Assembly (NCBI GenBank): GCA_002784145.1
Contig: PFKE01000022.1
Coordinates: 1-53,439, forward strand
DNA length: 53,439 nt
Direction of reading: 5' to 3'
DNA from: Flavobacteriaceae bacterium CG_4_10_14_3_um_filter_33_47
GTDB lineage: Bacteria; Bacteroidota; Bacteroidia; Flavobacteriales; Flavobacteriaceae
Shown: positions 43,053-51,442 of the stretch, one piece after another
How positions within the stretch are numbered: position 1 is the stretch's first letter
How the letters are laid out: each line of letters begins with the position of its first letter
Position numbers and translations under genes: made by a program
Notes under the pieces: model-generated
Database searches by the model: none
The model's input: only the letters and a program-made list of their open reading frames with translations
Told to the model about the DNA's origin: nothing

Positions 43053-44357
43053 ATGAAAAAAGAAACTCCTTATAAATTATTAGGGCTTAAAAGTTATGTT
43101 CTAACTCTTTTAATGTTTATTGGCACCCTTTCTTATACTAAAACCTATGCTTTTTTTCAAGAACCGGTTCAAGATATGCTTGCAACAAAAGTTTTTAAAG
43201 GTTCAATTTTTGATAGTAACACCAAAGAACCTTTAGCGTATGTAGACATCAATATTAGCGATACCAACATTAGAACCATTACCAATAATGAAGGCGAATT
43301 TATTTTAAAAGTACCTACTATTCATTTAAATAAAACCATTAAAATATCGCTTTTAGGATATGCCAAAGGAGATATAGCCATAGCATCCTTAAAAGAAGAT
43401 GGGAACAAAATTTATTTAAATGTTTCCATAACCCAATTAAGCTATGTAAATGTTTATGGTGTTAAAAATGCCGAAGCTTTAGTAAAAGCAACCTTAAACA
43501 GAAAGCGGGATTTTTATGATAATGAAAAAAACAAGATGACCGCTTTTTACAGAGAAACCATTAAAAAACGCCATAAAAATGCCTCATTATCAGAAGCCGT
43601 TCTAACGATTTACAAACAACCTTATATCAATTTTAAACACGATGATGTTAGCTTGTTAAAATCCAGAAAAAACACCGATTATTCTAAACTTGATACCTTA
43701 GCATTAAAACTACAGGGAGGCCCTTTTAGCGCCCTTTACACCGATATGATTAAATATCCTGAATATGTTTTCGATAGCAATAATTTATCTGATTACGATT
43801 TTGCTTTTGACGAATCTACCCAATTAAACAACCGCCTTGTTTATGTGGTTAATTTTAAACCGAAAGTAAAGGATAATGTGCCTTTATACCATGGAAAACT
43901 ATACATAGATTCGCAAACATTGGCCTTAACCAGTGCTGTATATACTCTAAATATCTCTAATAGAGAACTAGCTAGTAAAATGTTTGTGAAGAAAAAGCCT
44001 AAAAAAGTTGACGTCTATCCCACCTTAGCTTCTTACAGAGTAGATTATAGAGCCCGTAACGGAAAATGGTATTATGGATATGGTAAGATTGAATTAACTT
44101 TTAAAGTAAACTGGAAACATAAATTATTTAATAACGTTTATTCGCTTAATTGCGAAATGGCCATTACAGATTGGGAAGTTTCTGATGAAACATCCAATAC
44201 CGGCGAAAAATTAAAACCTAGCGTTATTTTAACTGATAAGGCTTCTGGTTTTTCTGACCCAGAATTTTGGGGTGAGTATAACATTATTGAACCTGAAAAG
44301 TCCATTGAAACTGCCATAAAAAAAATCATCAAGCAATTAGAACGCGCTGAGAGTTAA
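43053..44357 (+). CDS. Exported protein with carboxypeptidase-like regulatory domain
   Basis: A 434-residue exported protein. The N-terminal hydrophobic segment (about 15-33, YVLTLLMFIGTLSYTKTYAF) is a signal or anchor. Next is a CarboxypepD_reg-like domain (about 45-130: FKGSIFDSNTKEPLAYVDINI, NNEGEFILKVP, ISLLGYAKGDI), followed by a large domain of unknown function (140-434), with YHGKLYIDSQTLALTSAVYTLN and TDWEVSDETSNTGEKLKPSVILTDKASGFSDPEFWGEYNIIEPEKSI. The arrangement, with a late D-P-E-F-W-G-E-Y motif, is common in Bacteroidota outer-membrane-associated proteins of unknown role. It is a lone gene with a terminator shared with the ribosomal-protein operon. Confidence 0.82.
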   Translation: MKKETPYKLLGLKSYVLTLLMFIGTLSYTKTYAFFQEPVQDMLATKVFKGSIFDSNTKEPLAYVDINISDTNIRTITNNEGEFILKVPTIHLNKTIKISLLGYAKGDIAIASLKEDGNKIYLNVSITQLSYVNVYGVKNAEALVKATLNRKRDFYDNEKNKMTAFYRETIKKRHKNASLSEAVLTIYKQPYINFKHDDVSLLKSRKNTDYSKLDTLALKLQGGPFSALYTDMIKYPEYVFDSNNLSDYDFAFDESTQLNNRLVYVVNFKPKVKDNVPLYHGKLYIDSQTLALTSAVYTLNISNRELASKMFVKKKPKKVDVYPTLASYRVDYRARNGKWYYGYGKIELTFKVNWKHKLFNNVYSLNCEMAITDWEVSDETSNTGEKLKPSVILTDKASGFSDPEFWGEYNIIEPEKSIETAIKKIIKQLERAES

Positions 44358-44413
44358 ACTATAAATTATAAGCACACTAAACATCCTTGCCTATTAAAAG
44401 AATAAAACATAAA

Positions 44414-44441
44414 AAACCGCCTCGGTTGTGTGAGACGGTTT
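44414..44441. terminator. Hairpin terminator between convergent genes
   Basis: AAACCG-C-CTC (44414-44423) pairs with GAG-A-CGGTTT (44432-44441), with one mismatch and an 8-nt loop. It is preceded by A-tract and followed by T-rich sequence, so it can serve both the plus-strand gene ending at 44357 and the minus-strand operon ending at 44469. Confidence 0.75.
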
Positions 44442-44468
44442 CTTTAAATATTGTATAAAAAGTAATGT

Positions 44469-44621
44469 TTATTTCTTGTTTAAGAAATCATTTACTAGTT
44501 CTGGTGCCATAATGGATTCAACAAACATGTAAGCTCCAGTCTTTGGAGATTTTTCCATTCTAATTACTTTGGTTAATCTTTTAGAAGATGTTTGTAACGA
44601 TGCTACAGTTTTCTTTGCCAT
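44469..44621 (-). CDS. DUF4295 family small protein
   Basis: A 50-residue basic protein, MAKKTVASLQTSSKRLTKVI, then RMEKSPKTGAYMFVESIMAPELVNDFLNKK. This is the DUF4295 family, found almost only in Bacteroidota directly after the bL33 gene. It is shorter than usual gene-calling limits but has a clear ATG (44619-44621), a stop (44469-44471) and family-level identity. It is probably ribosome-associated given its constant position and positive charge; the function is not established. It is the last gene of the rpmB-rpmG operon, 9 bp after rpmG. Confidence 0.93.
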   Translation of the reverse strand: MAKKTVASLQTSSKRLTKVIRMEKSPKTGAYMFVESIMAPELVNDFLNKK

Positions 44622-44630
44622 GTCTTACTA

Positions 44631-44813
44631 TTATTTTATCTCTTTATGAACAGTCATACGCTTAAGAATTGGATTAAATTTTTTAATCTCCATTCTGTCT
44701 GGTGTATTCTTTTTGTTTTTAGTAGTAATATATCTTGAAGTTCCTGGTTGTCCAGATTCTTTATGCTCAGTACATTCTAAAATTACTTGTATTCTATTAC
44801 CTTTTTTTGCCAT
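44631..44813 (-). CDS. rpmG: 50S ribosomal protein bL33
   Basis: A 60-residue bL33. It begins [18 protein letters not shown] and includes [37 protein letters not shown], the standard large-subunit protein near the E site. There is only one cysteine (Cys14) and none of the CxxC pairs of zinc-binding forms, so it is the zinc-free type usual in Bacteroidota. It sits between bL28 (24-bp gap) and DUF4295 (9-bp gap). Confidence 0.97.
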   Translation of the reverse strand: MAKKGNRIQVILECTEHKESGQPGTSRYITTKNKKNTPDRMEIKKFNPILKRMTVHKEIK

Positions 44814-44837
44814 TTCTTTTATTGTTAAATACAGCTA

Positions 44838-45074
44838 TTATTTTAAAAATCCTTTAGATTTTGCATCTTTAATTGCTGCAGCAATACCTATTTTATTGAT
44901 AGTTTTTAAAGCAGATGTTGATACTTTTAAAGTTACCCAGCTATCTTCTTCAGGAATATAAAAACGTTTCTTAATTAAATTAGCATTAAACTTTCGTTTA
45001 GTTCTATTTAATGCGTGAGACACGTTGTTACCAACCATTGCCTTTTTACCTGTAAGTTCACAAACTCTTGACAT
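44838..45074 (-). CDS. rpmB: 50S ribosomal protein bL28
   Basis: A 78-residue bL28, a large-subunit ribosomal protein. The N-terminus [29 protein letters not shown] has the conserved RVC-x-x-TGK and G-N-x-V-S-H-A segments. It ends [16 protein letters not shown]. It has only one of the zinc cysteines. It leads the operon rpmB-rpmG-DUF4295, with a strong promoter match at 45118-45147. Confidence 0.98.
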   Translation of the reverse strand: MSRVCELTGKKAMVGNNVSHALNRTKRKFNANLIKKRFYIPEEDSWVTLKVSTSALKTINKIGIAAAIKDAKSKGFLK

Positions 45075-45117
45075 TATTTTATAACTTTAAATTTTTTTGT
45101 TGTTTAAAAACGAGGTG

Positions 45118-45147
45118 CAAATATACAAAATCTTTGATTTATGGCAA
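45118..45147 (-). promoter_or_regulatory. Bacteroidota promoter of rpmB-rpmG operon (TTG-N19-TATATTTG)
   Basis: On the minus strand TTG (45145-45147) is followed after 19 bp by TATATTTG (45118-45125), matching the -33/-7 layout of the primary sigma factor. Transcription would start near 45110, about 36 nt before the bL28 ATG. This is the most complete promoter match in the window. Confidence 0.72.
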
Positions 45148-45157
45148 TCTATTTTTA

Positions 45158-46408
45158 TCAATTTTTAAAAATTTCTTTTAGCAGCATTTCAAAGGCTTTG
45201 TTTACCGCTTTGTTTATAACTCTTGAACGAAGGTTGCCTAACATAAATTTTTCGGAATAGACCTCTTTTTTTGTGGCTATTGCAATAAAAACTGTTCCTA
45301 CTTCCTCGTCAGAATCTCCTTTGGTTGGTCCAGCATTTCCAGTGGTTGCCATGGCGAAATCTGAATTGAATAACTGCAAAACTTGCTTGGCCATAGCTTC
45401 TGCAACCTGAGAACTTACTACGGAATAAGTATCTATCAATTCTTTTGAAATTCCTAAAACATTAATTTTAGAATCCGTTGCATAACTTACCACACTACCT
45501 TTAAAATAATTTGATGCACCAGCATGCATGGTTAATCTTTCTGCAATTTGTCCACCCGTACAGCTTTCTGCGACTGCCAAATTTTTACCAATATGGGTTA
45601 AATGTTTGGCAATTATGGATTCAACAGCACCTTCTTCGTCTTCAAAACCAAAAAAATTATCCTTTATTAAAGGGAGCAAATTTTCAATTTGTTCTTGAAC
45701 TTCTTCATTTATCTTTTCTTTCTCAAATCCTTTAGCTGATAATCTTAAACGAACTCTGCCTAAATCGGGTAAATAAGCAAGTTTGACTGTTTTTGGCAAG
45801 GCATCTTCCCAAGCTTCAATTTTAGCTGCTAAAGTGCTTTCACCTAGACCATAAACCAATAAGGTTTTGTGCAATATAAATGGTAAATGGTATCTTTTTG
45901 TAAGCTTTGGTAATACCTCATTAAGCATTAAAGCTTTCATTTCAAAAGGAACTCCAGGAAGCGATATAAATATTTTGTTGTTGTTTTCAATCCACATACC
46001 TGGAGCAGTCCCAATTTTATTCATTAGAACCTTTGCTTTTGATGGCACTAAAGCTTGGTCTTTATTGACCTGTAAAAGGGTTTGCCTAACATATTGTTTC
46101 CAAATAGTTTTGATATTTTTTAATACCGAATCATTTAAAACTAAGGTGTCGTTAAAATATTCGGCAATGGTTTTTTTGGTTATATCATCTTTAGTTGGAC
46201 CTAATCCACCTGTTATGATGATGATTTCCACACGACTTTCTGCATCTTTAAATGCTTGCAAGATGTGATTTTTATCATCTTGAACAGAGGTAATTTGATA
46301 TACAGACACACCAATTTTGTTCAGCTCTTTGGCTATAAATGCAGAATTGGTGTCAACAACTTGCCCTATAAGAAGTTCATCTCCAATGGTGATTATTTCG
46401 GCAAGCAT
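45158..46408 (-). CDS. cinA: CinA family protein (competence/damage-inducible protein A, with nicotinamide amidase domain)
   Basis: A 416-residue two-domain CinA. The N-terminal MoCF-like domain (1-170) has IITIGDELLIGQVVDTNSAFIAKEL, ITGGLGPTKDDITKKTIAEYF and SLPGVPFEMKALM. The C-terminal PncC-type domain (about 255-416) has VAESCTGGQIAERLTMHAGASNYFKGSVVSYATDSK and ATTGNAGPTKGDSDEEVGTVF. The family hydrolyses ADP-ribose and deamidates NMN, recycling pyridine nucleotides. The ATG shares one base with the stop of the Hpt gene (TAATG), so the two are translated together. Confidence 0.95.
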   Translation of the reverse strand: MLAEIITIGDELLIGQVVDTNSAFIAKELNKIGVSVYQITSVQDDKNHILQAFKDAESRVEIIIITGGLGPTKDDITKKTIAEYFNDTLVLNDSVLKNIKTIWKQYVRQTLLQVNKDQALVPSKAKVLMNKIGTAPGMWIENNNKIFISLPGVPFEMKALMLNEVLPKLTKRYHLPFILHKTLLVYGLGESTLAAKIEAWEDALPKTVKLAYLPDLGRVRLRLSAKGFEKEKINEEVQEQIENLLPLIKDNFFGFEDEEGAVESIIAKHLTHIGKNLAVAESCTGGQIAERLTMHAGASNYFKGSVVSYATDSKINVLGISKELIDTYSVVSSQVAEAMAKQVLQLFNSDFAMATTGNAGPTKGDSDEEVGTVFIAIATKKEVYSEKFMLGNLRSRVINKAVNKAFEMLLKEIFKN

Positions 46409-46749
46409 TATAAATTAAAATCTGATCTTATTTCGTTGATAGCTTTATCGACGGCATTCAAAACGATTTCTAATTGACTAGTAATATCTAACTCCTTTTT
46501 TTCGAATTTTCCCCAATCCTGAACTTCTATTAAGGTATCCAGCACACCTAATTCAAACAAATCAATGGTTGGTTTCATTTTATGGGCAGCTTGATAAGCG
46601 TTATAATAATCTTTTTCTGCAACGGCTTTTTTTAATCGTTCTGCATCTTCAGGAACTTCCCCTAAAAATGCCGCAGCTAATGCGCCAATGAAATCTTGGT
46701 CATTGTCCGCCAATTCCTTTACTCTATATAATTTGTAGTGCTGTTCCAT
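46408..46749 (-). CDS. Hpt domain phosphotransfer protein
   Basis: A 113-residue stand-alone histidine phosphotransfer protein. The four-helix domain has the phosphoacceptor H56 in AYQAAHKMKPTIDLF, near GALAAAFLGEVPEDAERLKKAV and DYYNAYQA. Hpt proteins relay phosphate between hybrid kinases and response regulators. No kinase or receiver gene is next to it. It shares one base with the genes on both sides (FAH hydrolase stop / Hpt start, Hpt stop / cinA start), so the operon is tightly coupled, but the relation to these enzymes is not obvious. Confidence 0.85.
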   Translation of the reverse strand: MEQHYKLYRVKELADNDQDFIGALAAAFLGEVPEDAERLKKAVAEKDYYNAYQAAHKMKPTIDLFELGVLDTLIEVQDWGKFEKKELDITSQLEIVLNAVDKAINEIRSDFNL

Positions 46750-47360
46750 TATTTTACTGTTATTGAAAATATTTGAGTATTCTCTATAAATCCTTTAAGT
46801 TTATCGTTTGCAAATACTTTACCAACTCCTGCGGGAGTTCCTGTAAATATAATATCTCCAATCTTTAAAGTAAAATATTTTGAGATATATTCTATTAATT
46901 CGTCAATTTTCCATAGCATATGGCTTGTATTGCCTGTTTGAACAAGCTCATCATTTTTATGCAATGAAAAATTAATATTATTCACTTCTTTAATTTCCGA
47001 TACAGGCATCCAATTTCCAATAACAGCAGCGCCATCAAAAGCTTTGGCTTTTTCCCATGGCAAGCCCTTTTCCTTTAATTTATTTTGCAAATCTCGTGCT
47101 GTAAAATCTATCCCAAGGCCTATTTCATTGTAATATTTATGTGCGAACTTTTTATCTATATGTTTTCCAACTTTATTGATTTTGACTAAAATTTCAACTT
47201 CATAATGTACATCGTTAGAAAAATCTGGAATAAAAAATGGTTGCTTATTAATTAAAATAGCTGTGTCTGGCTTTAAAAAGATAACAGGATCTGTTGGCTT
47301 TTCGTTTTCTAATTCTTTAATATGTTCGGTGTAATTACGACCGATGCAAATGATTTTCAT
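46749..47360 (-). CDS. Fumarylacetoacetate hydrolase family protein
   Basis: A 203-residue enzyme of the FAH superfamily, which cleaves or decarboxylates carboxyl-carrying keto compounds with Mg2+. It starts MKIICIGRNYTEHIKELENE and has PVIFLKPDTAIL, DVHYEVEILVKINK (metal-binding E-x-E), GLGIDFTARDLQNKLKEKGLPWEKAKAFDGAAVIGNW and GDIIFTGTPAGVGKV. This small form resembles FAHD1/YcgM oxaloacetate decarboxylase or acylpyruvase. It is the first gene of the FAH-Hpt-cinA operon. The specific substrate is not determined. Confidence 0.93.
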   Translation of the reverse strand: MKIICIGRNYTEHIKELENEKPTDPVIFLKPDTAILINKQPFFIPDFSNDVHYEVEILVKINKVGKHIDKKFAHKYYNEIGLGIDFTARDLQNKLKEKGLPWEKAKAFDGAAVIGNWMPVSEIKEVNNINFSLHKNDELVQTGNTSHMLWKIDELIEYISKYFTLKIGDIIFTGTPAGVGKVFANDKLKGFIENTQIFSITVK

Positions 47361-47439
47361 TTTATTTTCTTTTAAAGTTGATTTGAAACGAATACACTAA
47401 TATATTTTTTAATTAAATGTTTGATATCTTTTCATGTTT

Positions 47440-47991
47440 CTATTTATTGCTTTTAGATTTTATCCATTCCCAACGCTTAGGGTCTATTTGAGACCAATAC
47501 TTTTCATAAAAACCAACCTTTTCCGCATTATTATTTTTTATCATATTGGTAAAATATTTTATTAAAACATCTTTTTTATTGGATGTACTATTTAATAAGT
47601 CATTTTCATTTTCATCTAAAACGACTACAGATACGTAAATATGCTTCCATTCTTCTACACCATATGTAAAAACATTATATTTTTCTCCATTGGAGAATAA
47701 ATCGACATTTTTCCAACTTAAAACAGGGTGAATGATTTTAGCAGGATATATAACTTCATCCCATGCACCAAATTTATCATACATTACTTTATGACTATAC
47801 AAAGCAGAAAAAACACATTCAAATCTTAGCTCATTAACTATAATTATATCTTTTTCTTCTGTGGTTTTATGTTCTTTAATTAGTACTTCTGTAAAATCAT
47901 TAACAAAAAAATTTGGACACCTTTTAACAACTTTTCGGTTAGAAACGCAAGCAACTATAAAGAAAAATATTATTAAAAATTTTATTTTCAC
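47440..47991 (-). CDS. Small hypothetical lipoprotein
   Basis: A 183-residue protein I cannot name. The N-terminus MKIKFLIIFFFIVAC is a lipoprotein signal with Cys15 in a VAC box, so it is probably attached to the inner or outer membrane. The mature part has mixed strands and helices, a few aromatic residues (KHIYVSVVVLDENEND) and a Trp/Lys-rich end (YWSQIDPKRWEWIKSKSNK). There is no known domain motif. It lies between the DEDD exonuclease and the FAH operon on the same strand, with 80- and 59-bp gaps, and may be a separate unit. Confidence 0.75.
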   Translation of the reverse strand: MKIKFLIIFFFIVACVSNRKVVKRCPNFFVNDFTEVLIKEHKTTEEKDIIIVNELRFECVFSALYSHKVMYDKFGAWDEVIYPAKIIHPVLSWKNVDLFSNGEKYNVFTYGVEEWKHIYVSVVVLDENENDLLNSTSNKKDVLIKYFTNMIKNNNAEKVGFYEKYWSQIDPKRWEWIKSKSNK

Positions 47992-48050
47992 AGCTGTATA
48001 ATTTAGATTTTAATTGTTTTTGTTGTAAAGTTGAAGAAACTTTTAACTTT

Positions 48051-48827
48051 TTAATCCAATTTATTATTAAAGTTTCTGAGTTTAATGGCCGTCAATACTT
48101 TTTTGGTGTACAAAGGAAAATCGGCATTAAGCAACCATCCAAAATACCCTGGTTCACTTTCTAAAACATCTGTAACTAGTTTGCCATTATGTTTTCCAAA
48201 AGAGAAACATTCCTCGCCATTTTTGTTATAGGCAATAAATCCTGCAAAATCGGCAAACTTTTTACGTGAACTAAATTCGGACAAAAACTTTACATCATTT
48301 TCAATATCATCATACCTAGCAATTTGAGCTTTCAAGACCTCAAAGGTTGCCTTAGTATCGGCTTCTGCTCCATGAGCGCCTTCTAACTCCTTCTCACAAT
48401 AAAATTTGTAAGCAGCACTTAAAGTACGTTGCTCCATTTTATGAAAAATGGTTTGAACATCCACAGCCACACGATTTTTCATATCAAAATCAACTTCGGC
48501 CCGTAACATTTCTTCGGCTAATAACGGAATATCAAATTTATTGGAGTTAAATCCTCCTAAATCTGAATCTTTTATCAGATTATGAATGTCTTTGGCTATT
48601 TCTTTAAATTTTGGTTTATCAACAACATCTTCATCCTTTATACCATGAATAGCGGTTACTTCTTTTGGTATTGGCATTTCTGGGTTAACCAACCATGTTT
48701 TAGTCTCTTCTTTTCCGTTTGGAAATACTTTTAATATGGAAATTTCAACAATACGATCCTTTGAAATATTAACGCCTGTGGTTTCAAGATCAAAAAAACA
48801 CAGAGGTTTTGTCAGATTGAGATTCAT
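48051..48827 (-). CDS. DnaQ-like 3'-5' exonuclease (DEDDh family)
   Basis: A 258-residue exonuclease. ExoI motif: CFFDLETTGVNISKDRIVEISI (D and E). ExoII: FNSNKFDIPLLAEEM. ExoIII: HGAEADTKATFEVL (H...D), giving the DEDDh set. It digests single-stranded DNA or RNA from the 3' end using two metal ions, in the manner of the polymerase III epsilon subunit or of RNase T. A C-terminal part (about 190-258) with FADFAGFIAYNKNGEECFSFGKHNGKLVTDVL is of unknown role. A promoter and a terminator for the upstream gene lie directly before it. Confidence 0.93.
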   Translation of the reverse strand: MNLNLTKPLCFFDLETTGVNISKDRIVEISILKVFPNGKEETKTWLVNPEMPIPKEVTAIHGIKDEDVVDKPKFKEIAKDIHNLIKDSDLGGFNSNKFDIPLLAEEMLRAEVDFDMKNRVAVDVQTIFHKMEQRTLSAAYKFYCEKELEGAHGAEADTKATFEVLKAQIARYDDIENDVKFLSEFSSRKKFADFAGFIAYNKNGEECFSFGKHNGKLVTDVLESEPGYFGWLLNADFPLYTKKVLTAIKLRNFNNKLD

Positions 48828-48857
48828 TAAATTATCTTTTGTTTTATGCTTATTCTA

Positions 48858-48865
48858 CAAAATTA
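48858..48865 (-). promoter_or_regulatory. -7 element (TAATTTTG) of the exonuclease gene
   Basis: CAAAATTA on the plus strand, read as TAATTTTG on the minus strand, matches TAnnTTTG. It lies at the end of the terminator of the preceding unit and about 30 bp before the exonuclease ATG. Confidence 0.4.
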
Positions 48866-48866
48866 A

Positions 48867-48895
48867 AAAACCTAACCGTTTAAAGGTTAGGTTTT
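48867..48895 (-). terminator. Terminator of the E2 acyltransferase gene
   Basis: A perfect stem AAAACCTAACC (48867-48877) / GGTTAGGTTTT (48885-48895) with a 7-nt loop, followed on the minus strand by a T tract. It separates the E2 gene from the exonuclease gene. Confidence 0.93.
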
Positions 48896-48916
48896 CAATA
48901 TTGTTTCTTTTGTTTT

Positions 48917-50245
48917 TTAAATTTCTCTGTTAACATCCCACGCTTCTAAGTAGTCTTTAACAGCTTTTACAAACTGACCTCCAAGAGCTCCATTAACCAC
49001 ACGATGATCATAGGAATGCGATAAAAACATTTTGTAACGAATGCCTATAAAATCGCCTTCGGGCGTTTCAATAACTGCTGGAACTTTTCTAATAGCTCCA
49101 AGTGCTAAAATACCAACTTGCGGCTGATTGATTATTGGTGTTCCCATAATGCTACCAAAAGTACCTACGTTCGTTACCGTATAAGTACCACCTTGAATTT
49201 CGTCTGGTTTTAACTTATTGGCCCTTGCTCGATTAGCTAAATCATTTACCTGTTTAGTCATTCCAACCAAATTAAGCTGGTCTGCATTTTTAATTACAGG
49301 AACAATTAAATTTCCATCAGCTAAAGATGCAGCCATCCCTAAGTTGACATTTTTCTTTTTTATAATAGTATCACCTTGAATGGAAATATTCATCATAGGA
49401 AAATCTCGCAATGCTTTGGCTACCGCTTCCATAAAGATAGGCGTAAAGGTTAAATTTTCTCCTTCTCTTTTAGCAAAAGCGTCTTTAACTTTAAGTCTCC
49501 ATTGCCAAATTTTGGTCACATCTGCTTCAATAAAACTTTGAACATGAGCGGAGGTTTGAACAGATTCAACCATATGATGCGCAATAATTTTACCCATTCT
49601 GGTCATTTCAATAATCTCGTCTTCTCCGCTTGAGATTACTGGAGCCTTTTCTACTTTTATAGTTTCAACTGCTTTAACAGGCTGAATAGTTTCTTTAATG
49701 ATGGGTTGACTTACAGGTTGTTTATTGCTGTTTTTATTTTCAATAAAATCAAGGATATCGTTTTTGGTAACTCTTCCGTCTTTTCCGGTTCCTTTTATGG
49801 CATCTAATTCTTGCTGAGAAATACCTTCCTCTTTCGCGATATTTTTAACCAGGGGCGAATAAAAACGATTTTCACTTGATGAAATAGACGAAACAGTTTC
49901 CTGAGCTGCTGTGACAGTTTCTTGAACTTGTGACATGGTTTCTGAAGGAACTTCTTCGGCTTCTTTAACCTTTACAAATGACGAGCTTGAAGAGTCGCCG
50001 TCTTCTTCGGTTTCAATTATTGCCAAGACTTGGCCAACTTGAACCACATCATCAACATTAAAAAACTTTTCTACTAAAACACCATCAACCTCACTAGGCA
50101 CTTCGCTATCAACTTTATCAGTGGCAATTTCCAATACAGCCTCATCAAGCTCGATAGTATCTCCAACTTCTTTCAACCATGATGTAATAGTTGCTTCTGC
50201 GACACTTTCTCCCATTTTTGGTAACTTAAGTTCAAATCTTGCCAT
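48917..50245 (-). CDS. Dihydrolipoamide acyltransferase (E2) of a 2-oxo acid dehydrogenase complex
   Basis: A 442-residue E2. The lipoyl domain (1-78) carries the lipoyl lysine K44 in LEIATDKVDSEV. A linker of Ser/Glu (90-125) precedes the E3/E1-binding domain (about 128-165, FYSPLVKNIAKEEGISQQELD to GRVTKNDILDF). The catalytic CoA-acyltransferase domain (about 215-442) has TFGSIMGTPIINQPQVGILALG and the active-site histidine H414 in YDHRVVNGALGG. The family motif is HxxxDG; here position 418 is Asn (HxxxNG). It fits a branched-chain 2-oxo acid or pyruvate complex; no E1 or E3 is adjacent, so the type is unresolved. Confidence 0.94.
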   Translation of the reverse strand: MARFELKLPKMGESVAEATITSWLKEVGDTIELDEAVLEIATDKVDSEVPSEVDGVLVEKFFNVDDVVQVGQVLAIIETEEDGDSSSSSFVKVKEAEEVPSETMSQVQETVTAAQETVSSISSSENRFYSPLVKNIAKEEGISQQELDAIKGTGKDGRVTKNDILDFIENKNSNKQPVSQPIIKETIQPVKAVETIKVEKAPVISSGEDEIIEMTRMGKIIAHHMVESVQTSAHVQSFIEADVTKIWQWRLKVKDAFAKREGENLTFTPIFMEAVAKALRDFPMMNISIQGDTIIKKKNVNLGMAASLADGNLIVPVIKNADQLNLVGMTKQVNDLANRARANKLKPDEIQGGTYTVTNVGTFGSIMGTPIINQPQVGILALGAIRKVPAVIETPEGDFIGIRYKMFLSHSYDHRVVNGALGGQFVKAVKDYLEAWDVNREI

Positions 50246-50282
50246 ATCAGTAACGTAATACTCGTTTTTTAATTATTGTTTG

Positions 50283-50308
50283 CAAAATTAATGAAAAAAC
50301 ATTAATTT
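50283..50308 (-). promoter_or_regulatory. -7 element with overlapping inverted repeat upstream of the E2 gene
   Basis: CAAAATTA on the plus strand (50283-50290) reads TAATTTTG on the minus strand, a -7 match about 38 bp before the E2 ATG. It overlaps a perfect 9-bp inverted repeat AAATTAATG-N6-CATTAATTT (50285-50308), which could be an operator covering the promoter. Confidence 0.4.
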
Positions 50309-50333
50309 CATTAAACTATTTTCAATTTGTATT

Positions 50334-51434
50334 CTAAAAATTAATAATTTCACCTCTGGTTATTGCATCATCACTTCCCACGATAAAATTAGAATTATTT
50401 GGTAATATTTTATAAGTTACCTTTTTATTTTTGCTGGTTTTTTCCATTAAATCTACTATTCTTTTATAGGATAACCCATTAGCATCTAGAATAATTTCAG
50501 TATTTTTTGGAATGATATCTTTTAAATCTAACATTAAAACTAATTCTTTTTTTAAAAGTTTTTGTAATTCAACATTCTTGGTATTTGAAATTAAAAAATA
50601 GCGTTCTATTGATTTTTCACTTTTAATTGCCTGCTTTTTTAATAGATAAACCAATTTTATACCTAACCAAACCAACATGTTAAAAGCTATATTTTTTTTA
50701 AAATGCTTCTTATAAAATATCTGCATAGCACCATAAAACCTTTTGACGTACAATTTATCTCTTAAAGTGCTCTCTCCTTTATAATGAATGATGGTTGATG
50801 AACCCAAATAATAATTATTGTAACCCGCTTTTAAAACTTTATATGATAAATCTATATCTTCACCATACATAAAATAATCTTCATCGAATCCGCCAACATC
50901 TATAAATACCTGTTTGTTTAAAAACATAAATGCCCCAACTAAAACATCTACATTTCCAGTTTGGTTTTCGTTAAGATGCACTGCATAATATTCGTTAGAA
51001 TTTCCTAAAAACTTTTTTAATGCCGCTTTAACAAAGGGTACATTGCGTTTGCTTTCAGGCAGAAATTCTCCTCTTCCGTTTATTAATTTACAACCAGCAA
51101 TACCAAGGTTGCTTTTGCTTTTATATAATTCAATAAATTTTTCAAAAAGATCTTCAGTAACAACCGTATCAGGATTTAAAATGCATATATAGTCTCCTTT
51201 AGCTTTTGAAACGCCTATGTTATTGCCTTTTGAAAAACCAAAATTCTGATGGTTCTCTATAAGAATTACGTCTGGAAACAACGCCTTAACCATGTTACAG
51301 CTATCATCTTCGGAATTATTATCAACAACAATAATTTCAGCTTCAATATTTTCAATAGCCTTTTGCACACTTTTTAAACACAGTTCTAAAAAGTAGCGTA
51401 CATTATAGTTTAAAATAACAACGGAAAGTTTCAA
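50334..51434 (-). CDS. Glycosyltransferase family 2 protein
   Basis: A 366-residue GT-A fold glycosyltransferase. It shows VVILNYNVRYFLELCLKSV, VVDNNSEDDS (nucleotide binding), SKGNNIGVSKAKGDYICILNPDTVV (the D-x-D-like NPD), GAFMFLNKQVF and YGEDIDLSYKVLKAGYNNYYLGSSTIIH with the catalytic D in the ED box. The C-terminal third (about 230-366) is a mixed helical part, with a membrane-like segment near 250-265. It likely transfers a sugar to polysaccharide, LPS or a glycolipid in the cytoplasm. It is 8 bp downstream of recR and probably co-transcribed. Confidence 0.92.
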   Translation of the reverse strand: MKLSVVILNYNVRYFLELCLKSVQKAIENIEAEIIVVDNNSEDDSCNMVKALFPDVILIENHQNFGFSKGNNIGVSKAKGDYICILNPDTVVTEDLFEKFIELYKSKSNLGIAGCKLINGRGEFLPESKRNVPFVKAALKKFLGNSNEYYAVHLNENQTGNVDVLVGAFMFLNKQVFIDVGGFDEDYFMYGEDIDLSYKVLKAGYNNYYLGSSTIIHYKGESTLRDKLYVKRFYGAMQIFYKKHFKKNIAFNMLVWLGIKLVYLLKKQAIKSEKSIERYFLISNTKNVELQKLLKKELVLMLDLKDIIPKNTEIILDANGLSYKRIVDLMEKTSKNKKVTYKILPNNSNFIVGSDDAITRGEIINF

Positions 51435-51442
51435 ATGAGAGA

